5,871 nt of DNA, from positions 1 to 5,871 of the forward strand of contig JAKISR010000080.1 in NCBI GenBank assembly GCA_021648465.1, given 5' to 3'. The stretch comes from Sulfurimonas sp. Lineage in GTDB: Bacteria > Campylobacterota > Campylobacteria > Campylobacterales > Sulfurimonadaceae. The notes below the pieces were generated by a model. It was not told the origin of the DNA. It saw only the letters and a list, made by a program, of their open reading frames with translations, and ran no database searches. Position numbers and translations under genes: made by a program. Each line of letters begins with the position of its first letter. Within the stretch, counting starts at the first letter, position 1. This document shows positions 1-5,871 of the stretch, one piece after another.

Positions 1-1403
1 TATTCATCAACTTCTCTAGCGCACTCACGACCTTCGTTGATTGCCCATACTACTAAAGATTGTCCTCTACGACAATCTCCTGCACTAAATACTCCATCAA
101 CTGAAGTTGCATAGCCTTTAGTTTTTATATTACTTCTCTCATCAGTATCAAGAGTTAGCTCTTTTATAACATCATCTTGAAGTGGTCCTAAAAATCCCAT
201 AGCTAACAAAATTAAATCAGCTTTTAAAACAAACTCACTTCCTTTTATCTCTTTAAAATCTCTACCACTCCACTCTATCTTTGCACAGTTTATACCTGTA
301 ACATTACCTTTGTCATCTTGGATAAATGATTTTGAGAGTACATTAAAGTCCATAACACAACCCTCAGCTTGAGAAGTTGATAGTTTAAATACTCTTGGAT
401 AAGTTGGCCAAGGCATATCATCTGTTCTTTTATCTGGTGCTTTTGGCATTAACTCTATTTGAGTTATACTAGCAGCACCTTGACGAATAGAGTTTCCAAC
501 ACAGTCGCTTCCTGTATCCCCACCACCAATAACTACAACATGTTTATTTGTTGCTAAGATATTTTTATCATCAGAAAAAACTTCACCCTCTACTCTTGAG
601 TTACTTTGAGATAAAAATTCCATTGCAAAGTGAATATTATTAGAATCTCTATTTTCTATAGGTAAATCTCTTGGATTTGATGCACCAGTTGTTATAACAA
701 CAGCATCATTTAGTTTTTGAATCTCACTTAAAGCAACATCAACACCAATATTTGCATCAGTTATAAACTTAACACCCTCTTTAATCATTAAATCAACTCT
801 TCTTTGAACTACATCTTTTTTATCTAGTTTAAAGTTAGGGATTCCATATCTCACAAGTCCACCGATTCTGCTGTCTTTTTCATAAACAGTTACACTATGC
901 CCTGCTTTATTTAACTGATTTGCGGTTGCGAGTCCTGCTGGTCCACTTCCTATAATTGCAACATTTTTACCTGTTTGCTTTTTAGGTATTTGTGGTTTCA
1001 TCCAACCTTTTTTATATGCTTTTTCTATGATAGAGTACTCTATATTTTTAATCCCTACAGATGTTTCGTTCATACCAAGGACACATGCAGTTTCGCATGG
1101 AGCTGGACAAACACGACCAGTAAACTCTGGAAAATTATTTGTACTCATTAAAGTTTTAAAAGCACTCTCCCACTCTCCACGATATACTTGATCGTTAAAC
1201 TGAGGAATCAAGTTACCAACTGGACAACCATAGTTAGAATGGCAAAATGGAACTCCACAGTCCATACATCTTGCACCTTGAAGTTGCATCTCATCTTTAC
1301 TAAGAGGTGTTATAAACTCTTTATAATGTTTTATTCTATCAACAACTGGTGCTAATGTAAAATTTTTTCTCTCATAATCTTTAAATCCTGTAATTTTTCC
1401 CAT
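1..1403 (-). CDS. gltD: Glutamate synthase small (beta) subunit, 3'-partial
   Basis: This is the NAD(P)H-oxidising FAD subunit that supplies electrons to GltB. ATG at 1403-1401 starts MGKITGFKDYER, a typical GltD beginning, and is preceded by GGAG seven bases upstream. The frame stays open for 467 residues to the window edge, where a split codon beginning TA remains. The family is roughly 455-495 residues, so only a short C-terminal end is missing. The N-terminal cluster domain has Cys 46, 49, 54 and 60, then CPAPCETAC with Cys 99, 103 and 107. The FAD Rossmann motif GSGPAG is at 152-157, and GGLVRYGIP is at 181-189. The second nucleotide-binding motif, GGGDTG at 293-298, is the expected NAD(P)H site. 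AMGFLGP is near 401, and the C-terminal FAD motif GVFSAGDCRRGQS lies around Asp 443. The CPAPC and DDMPWPTYPRVF motifs resemble the Bacillus/actinobacterial/plant branch of GltD rather than the E. coli type (CPQDRLCEGSC); this comparison is from memory. NADPH versus NADH preference cannot be read with confidence. The partner gltB lies directly upstream, so co-transcription is very likely. Confidence 0.97.
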   Translation of the reverse strand, partial: MGKITGFKDYERKNFTLAPVVDRIKHYKEFITPLSKDEMQLQGARCMDCGVPFCHSNYGCPVGNLIPQFNDQVYRGEWESAFKTLMSTNNFPEFTGRVCPAPCETACVLGMNETSVGIKNIEYSIIEKAYKKGWMKPQIPKKQTGKNVAIIGSGPAGLATANQLNKAGHSVTVYEKDSRIGGLVRYGIPNFKLDKKDVVQRRVDLMIKEGVKFITDANIGVDVALSEIQKLNDAVVITTGASNPRDLPIENRDSNNIHFAMEFLSQSNSRVEGEVFSDDKNILATNKHVVVIGGGDTGSDCVGNSIRQGAASITQIELMPKAPDKRTDDMPWPTYPRVFKLSTSQAEGCVMDFNVLSKSFIQDDKGNVTGINCAKIEWSGRDFKEIKGSEFVLKADLILLAMGFLGPLQDDVIKELTLDTDERSNIKTKGYATSVDGVFSAGDCRRGQSLVVWAINEGRECAREVDE

Positions 1404-1410
1404 ATTCCAA

Positions 1411-1414
1411 CTCC
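1411..1414 (-). promoter_or_regulatory. Ribosome binding site of gltD
   Basis: The 13-base gap between the gltB stop and the gltD ATG reads GTGGAGTTGGAAT on the minus strand. GGAG lies seven bases before the ATG, a normal Shine-Dalgarno distance, and fixes this ATG as the start. A second purine stretch, GGAA, is too close to the ATG to be the main site. The gap has no room for a promoter or terminator, so gltD is inferred to be translated from the gltB message, possibly with coupling to gltB translation. Confidence 0.75.
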
Positions 1415-1416
1415 AC

Positions 1417-4400
1417 TTAGGCGCTTATGTGCGCTGTAACATCTTGCTCATCTTTAACTCTTTTTTTCTGTGCAAGTACTCTTTTGTAATCTTTTGGCAT
1501 AATTTTAATAAATTTAGATTTATTTTTTTTCCAATCTTTTAAAATTTTACGCGCTTCATCTGAATTAGTATATTTTATATAATTCTCAATCATATTTTTA
1601 ACTTCTAATTCATCTTCATCTGTCTCAATAGCGTCTAAATCAACCATACCTTTGTTGATTCTAACAACTGCTGTTTGTCTCTCATCAAAAATATAAGAGA
1701 TACCACCACTCATACCAGCACCAAAATTTTTACCAATCTCACCAAGTATTACAACTCTACCACCAGTCATATATTCACAACCGTGATCACCAATACTACC
1801 AACAACAACTTTTGCACCACTATTTCTTACACAAAATCTCTCACCAGCTTGACCATAGATATAAGACTCACCACTTGTAGCACCATAAAATGCAACATTT
1901 CCAAGTATGGTAGTTCTATTTGCTACAAAAGTTGAATTTTTTGGAGCGTAAAGAATAAGTTTACCGCCACATAAACCTTTTCCAAAATAATCATTTGCAT
2001 CACCCTCTACTTCAAAAGTAATTCCGCTATTTACAAATGCACCAAAACTCTGCCCTGCACTACCATCAGCTTTAAAGTAAATAGTATCATCAGGCAGACC
2101 AGCTTCACCATATTTTTTTGTCATAGTAGATGAAAGCATAGTTCCAACTGTTCTATTGATATTTCTAAGTTTGATATTCTCTTTTATAGGAATTTTTTTA
2201 TCTATTGCATCTTTTGCTAACTTAATCAGTTCATTATCAAGTGTAGTATCTATACCGTGATCTTGTTGCATAGTTTTGTATAAAGTATCTTCACTTCTTA
2301 CATACATTTTATGTAGAAGTTTGTTTAGTTGAAGATGTTTAGCTTTATAGTGTTTTATACCCTCTTTTGCTTTTAGCTTATCAACTCTACCAACCATTTC
2401 ATTGATAGTTTTAAATCCAAGCTCAGCCATAATCTCTCTCAAGTCAGTTGCTAAAAATCTAACAAAATTAACAATATGTTCTGGCTTACCTGTGTATTTA
2501 GCTCTTAAATCTTTATCTTGAGTAGCTATCCCGACAGGACAAGTATTTAGATGACATTTTCTCATCATTATACAACCCTCAACCACCAGAGCGCTTGTAG
2601 CAATTCCCCACTCTTCAGCACCAAGTAGAGTTGCAATAGCGAAATCTCTACCAGTACGAAGTTGTCCATCAGTTTGAACAACTATCCTTCCACGAAGACC
2701 ATTTTTTACTAAAGTTTGGTGTGTCTCTGCAAGTCCAAGTTCCCAAGGAAGTCCAGCATGTTTGATAGAAGTTTGTGGAGATGCTCCTGTACCACCATCA
2801 AAACCAGAGATAAGTACAACATCTGAGTGAGCCTTTGCAACACCCGCTGCAATTGTTCCAACACCAACTTCAGAAACTAGTTTTGTGTTGATTCTTGCAT
2901 CTTTATTTGCATTTTTAAGATCATGTATAAGTTGTTTTAAATCTTCAATACTATATATATCATGATGTGGTGGTGGAGAGATAAGCCCAACACCTGGAGT
3001 TGAGTGTCTAGTTGCTCCAATAATTTCATCAACTTTATGCCCTGGTAGTTGTCCACCCTCGCCTGGTTTTGCACCTTGAGCTAGTTTTATTTGCAACTCT
3101 TGTGCATTTACAAGGTAGTTTGCAGTTACTCCAAATCTTCCAGATGCAATTTGTTTAATTTTAGAGTTTTTATTTGTTCCAAATCTCTTAACATCCTCTC
3201 CACCTTCACCGGTATTTGATTTTGCACCAATAGAGTTCATAGCAATTGCAAGAGTTGTATGAGCTTCTTCAGAGATAGAACCATAACTCATAGCACCAGT
3301 TGCAAATCTTTTCATAATCTCTTCAATAGGTTCAACCTCATCAATACTTATAGGTTGTTGTTTTGTAAACTCAAGCAAACTTCTAAGTGTTATAAAATCC
3401 TCATTTGGCTCATCAATAATTTTTGTATATTGTTTAAAAGTGGCATAGTTATCATTTTTAGTAGCTTGTTGAAGTAAAAATATAGTCTCTGGCGAAAATA
3501 GATGATTTTCACCTCTTTGTCTATAAGCATACTGACCACCAACACCCAAATCACTTGATTCTACACTAGTTTGTGAAAATGCAACACTATGACATATTAG
3601 TGTCTCAATCTCAAGAGTCTCTATATCTATACCACCAAGTCTTGATGGAGTTCCACTAAAATACTTATCTACTAACTCATCACCCAATCCAACTGCTTCA
3701 AAAATTTGTGCACCAGTATATGAGCGAATAGTAGAGATGCCCATCTTAGACATAATTTTATAAATACCTTTTCCAATTGCCGTGATATAATTATTTACTG
3801 CCTCTTCATGAGTAAGCTCTATATTTATAAGCTTTCTTTTTCTCATATCTTCAATGCTTTCAAATGCCAAATAAGGATTAATCGCATTTGCACCATATCC
3901 TATAAGAGTTGCAAAATGATGTATCTCTCTCACTTCTGCACTCTCAACAACTAAACCACAACTTGTTCTAATACCTTTTTCTATTAGGTGATGATGAACA
4001 GCGCTTGTTGCTAAAAGTGTAGGGATTGATGCTTTAGTTTTAGAGACACCACGAGTTGAAAGGATAATAACTTGATAACCATCTTCAACAGCAGAACTTG
4101 CTTCCTCTTTAATAAGCTCTAATGATTTCTCCATAGAGCCTTGTTTCTTGGCATCAAAAAGAATACTTATTGTTTTGGCTTGAAAATTAAATTTACTAAC
4201 ACCTCTTAACTTTTCAAGCTGTATATTTGTAAGTACTGGTGTTTCAAGTTTAATAAAGTTTCTTTTTTCATCAACTTCTTGAAAAAGATTTCCTTGAGAA
4301 CCTATGTAAGCTGTTAGACTCATAACAGACTCTTCACGAATTGGGTCAATTGGTGGGTTTGTTACTTGAGCAAACAATTGATGAAAGTAGTTATATAAGT

Positions 4401-5871
4401 TTATTGATTTATGAGACAAAACCGCAAGGGCAGCATCATTACCCATAGAGCCAGTTGCTTCATAAGCATCATTAGCCATTGGAGTTAAAATAGTTTTTAA
4501 GTCCTCTTGTGTATAACCATAACATTTTTGTCTTTGTAAGATAGTTTTACTGTTTGGTTGTTTTACTTGTGTATTTAATGGTAAATCATCTAAGTTTATT
4601 TTTTGATTATCTAGCCACTCTTTATATGGGTATGCACCAGATATTTTAGCTTTTATCTCTCTATCATTAATAATTTTCCCATTTTCCAAATCAGCTAAAA
4701 ACATCTTTCCAGGTTGAAGCCTACCTTTTAAAACTATATCCTCACTTGGAAACTCTAAAGCACCCTGCTCCGAAGCCATAACTAAAATATCATCTTTTGT
4801 AAGTGAGTATCTTGATGGGCGAAGACCATTTCTGTCTAGTGTTGCACCTATAAACTTACCATCTGTAAAAGCCACACTTGCTGGACCATCCCAAGGCTCC
4901 ATAAATGTTGCATGATACTCATAAAAAGCTTTTCTGTCCTCATCCATCTCTTCATCACGCCATGCTTCTGGAATCATCATCATCATAACATGAGGAAGTG
5001 GACGACCTGCTAGTGTAAGAAGTTCTATAACATTGTCTAAAACAGAGCTATCACTACCTTTATCTTCATTTATAAGATATGGATAAATTTTATCAAGTTC
5101 ATCATCACTAAAAAGTTTAGATTTTAACAAAGACTTTCTAGCTTTCATCCAGTTGATATTTCCTCTAAGAGTATTTATCTCTCCATTGTGTGCAATATAT
5201 CTAAATGGCTGAGCTAGTGGCCAAGATGGGAAAGTATTTGTTGAGAATCTACTATGAACTAAAGCTAGTGCTGATTCAAAGTCTTTATCTCCCAAATCTG
5301 CAAAATATAATGGAAGTTGTTCTGTTATCAACTGACCTTTGTAAGAGATAGTTTTATATGACATTGAGGGCATATAAAAATAACCTGTTCCTTGTGTTGG
5401 AGACTCCGTTACAACAGATTGTGCATATTTTCTAATAACAAAAAGTTTTCTCTCAAATGCATCACTATCAATTCCATCTGCTTTTTTTACAAAAACATGC
5501 TGAACAAATGGCTCTACTGATTTTACCACATCACCTAATGTTTCATTAGATGTTGGTATTTTTCTCCACCCTAAACACTCTTGTCCTAGCTCCTCTATAC
5601 ATCTCTCAACTATGCTTTTACATTCAATATAAGCATTTTGATCACGAGGTAAAAAAACAACACCAACAGCGTAAGAGCCAAATTCAGGAAGCTCTATCCC
5701 CTTCTCTTTTGCTACTCTTCTCATAAATTTATCTGGCATTTGAGTAAGAATACCAGCTCCATCGCCAGAGTTTTTCTCTGCTCCAACAGCACCACGATGT
5801 TCAAGGTTTGCTAAGAGCTCTAAACCTTTACTTACAATATTGTGTGATTTTTTACCTTTTAGGTGCGCGAC
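1417..5871 (-). CDS. gltB: Glutamate synthase large (alpha) subunit, 5'-partial
   Basis: This is the large subunit of glutamate synthase. It hydrolyses glutamine and adds the ammonia to 2-oxoglutarate, using electrons from GltD, in the cytoplasm. The frame is open from the window edge to TAA at 1419-1417, giving 1484 residues (numbered here from the first in-window codon). The family is about 1480-1520 long, so only some 10-25 N-terminal residues are missing, including the expected catalytic Cys. Domains in order: class II glutamine amidotransferase (1 to about 400), with HRGAVGA and GDGAG near the edge, HSRFSTNTFPSWP at 206 and NGEINTLRGN at 229; central domain (about 450-740); FMN-binding synthase domain (about 840-1210), with GAMSYGS at 859, PPPHHD at 966, DGGTGAS at 1025 and QTDGQLRTGRDF at 1066; 3Fe-4S cysteines at 1100, 1106 and 1111 (C-x5-C-x4-C); and the glycine-rich GXGXG beta-helix domain (about 1236-1395). 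A Lys/Glu-rich tail follows. The Met codon at 5739-5737 is internal, because conserved sequence continues upstream. No frameshift or lost key residue is visible. gltD follows after 13 bases. The identification is very secure. Confidence 0.98.
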   Translation of the reverse strand, partial: VAHLKGKKSHNIVSKGLELLANLEHRGAVGAEKNSGDGAGILTQMPDKFMRRVAKEKGIELPEFGSYAVGVVFLPRDQNAYIECKSIVERCIEELGQECLGWRKIPTSNETLGDVVKSVEPFVQHVFVKKADGIDSDAFERKLFVIRKYAQSVVTESPTQGTGYFYMPSMSYKTISYKGQLITEQLPLYFADLGDKDFESALALVHSRFSTNTFPSWPLAQPFRYIAHNGEINTLRGNINWMKARKSLLKSKLFSDDELDKIYPYLINEDKGSDSSVLDNVIELLTLAGRPLPHVMMMMIPEAWRDEEMDEDRKAFYEYHATFMEPWDGPASVAFTDGKFIGATLDRNGLRPSRYSLTKDDILVMASEQGALEFPSEDIVLKGRLQPGKMFLADLENGKIINDREIKAKISGAYPYKEWLDNQKINLDDLPLNTQVKQPNSKTILQRQKCYGYTQEDLKTILTPMANDAYEATGSMGNDAALAVLSHKSINLYNYFHQLFAQVTNPPIDPIREESVMSLTAYIGSQGNLFQEVDEKRNFIKLETPVLTNIQLEKLRGVSKFNFQAKTISILFDAKKQGSMEKSLELIKEEASSAVEDGYQVIILSTRGVSKTKASIPTLLATSAVHHHLIEKGIRTSCGLVVESAEVREIHHFATLIGYGANAINPYLAFESIEDMRKRKLINIELTHEEAVNNYITAIGKGIYKIMSKMGISTIRSYTGAQIFEAVGLGDELVDKYFSGTPSRLGGIDIETLEIETLICHSVAFSQTSVESSDLGVGGQYAYRQRGENHLFSPETIFLLQQATKNDNYATFKQYTKIIDEPNEDFITLRSLLEFTKQQPISIDEVEPIEEIMKRFATGAMSYGSISEEAHTTLAIAMNSIGAKSNTGEGGEDVKRFGTNKNSKIKQIASGRFGVTANYLVNAQELQIKLAQGAKPGEGGQLPGHKVDEIIGATRHSTPGVGLISPPPHHDIYSIEDLKQLIHDLKNANKDARINTKLVSEVGVGTIAAGVAKAHSDVVLISGFDGGTGASPQTSIKHAGLPWELGLAETHQTLVKNGLRGRIVVQTDGQLRTGRDFAIATLLGAEEWGIATSALVVEGCIMMRKCHLNTCPVGIATQDKDLRAKYTGKPEHIVNFVRFLATDLREIMAELGFKTINEMVGRVDKLKAKEGIKHYKAKHLQLNKLLHKMYVRSEDTLYKTMQQDHGIDTTLDNELIKLAKDAIDKKIPIKENIKLRNINRTVGTMLSSTMTKKYGEAGLPDDTIYFKADGSAGQSFGAFVNSGITFEVEGDANDYFGKGLCGGKLILYAPKNSTFVANRTTILGNVAFYGATSGESYIYGQAGERFCVRNSGAKVVVGSIGDHGCEYMTGGRVVILGEIGKNFGAGMSGGISYIFDERQTAVVRINKGMVDLDAIETDEDELEVKNMIENYIKYTNSDEARKILKDWKKNKSKFIKIMPKDYKRVLAQKKRVKDEQDVTAHISA

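Noticed and set aside
1421..1434. GCGC-N6-GCGC inverted repeat at the end of gltB
   Set aside because: The stem is only 4 base pairs, has no following T-run, and overlaps gltB codons immediately before the stop. It is too weak to call a terminator or attenuator.
1675..1935. Plus-strand open frame of 86 codons opposite the gltB 3' region
   Set aside because: It is antisense to the conserved GXGXG domain of gltB. Its product is Thr/Ser/Asn-rich and low in complexity, as expected from the complement of glycine- and valine-rich coding DNA, and it has no recognisable domain.
3259..3477. Plus-strand open frame of 72 codons inside gltB
   Set aside because: It is antisense to the start of the FMN-binding domain. 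The product matches no family I recognise, and the hydrophobic end is explained by reading AT-rich codons in reverse.
5737..5739. ATG as a possible gltB start
   Set aside because: The same frame continues upstream for 44 codons to the window edge and carries conserved amidotransferase sequence (LEHRGAVGA, GDGAGILTQ), so this Met is internal.
1..5871. Possibility of an undescribed system, mobile element or RNA gene
   Set aside because: All but 13 bases are accounted for by two intact-looking, well-known metabolic genes. No direct or inverted repeats of note, tRNA-like folds, CRISPR-like spacing or foreign-looking composition were seen on reading.

Overview
The window is a section of one operon read entirely on the minus strand. 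It holds the glutamate synthase (GOGAT) genes in the order gltB then gltD. Both genes are cut by the window edges: gltB loses its extreme 5' end beyond position 5871, and gltD loses its last few codons before position 1. No unrelated gene, RNA gene, mobile element, CRISPR array or sizeable intergenic region is present.

Layout: positions 5871 to 1417 (minus) encode 1484 residues of the large subunit GltB. A 13-base gap carries a Shine-Dalgarno-like GGAG. Positions 1403 to 1 (minus) encode 467 residues of the small subunit GltD. Coding occupies all but 13 bases. The operon promoter and the true gltB start lie outside the window, and so does whatever follows gltD.

Together the two proteins form the NAD(P)H-dependent enzyme that makes two glutamates from glutamine and 2-oxoglutarate. 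GltD takes electrons from the nicotinamide cofactor through FAD, and they pass through iron-sulfur clusters to FMN in GltB. GltB releases ammonia from glutamine at its N-terminal domain and channels it to the synthase site. With glutamine synthetase this is the main ammonium assimilation route of many bacteria.

The DNA is AT-rich, favours AGA (Arg), ATA (Ile), TTA (Leu) and AAA (Lys), and reads cleanly with the standard code. Composition and protein style suggest a Campylobacterota (epsilonproteobacterial) organism such as a Sulfurimonas- or Arcobacter-like genus. This is an inference from general impression, not a database match.

I looked for an undescribed system and did not find one; this is an ordinary core-metabolism locus. 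The mildly notable points are the cysteine spacing and lineage-type motifs of GltD, the tight gltB-gltD junction, and an A8 tract near the gltB 3' end.
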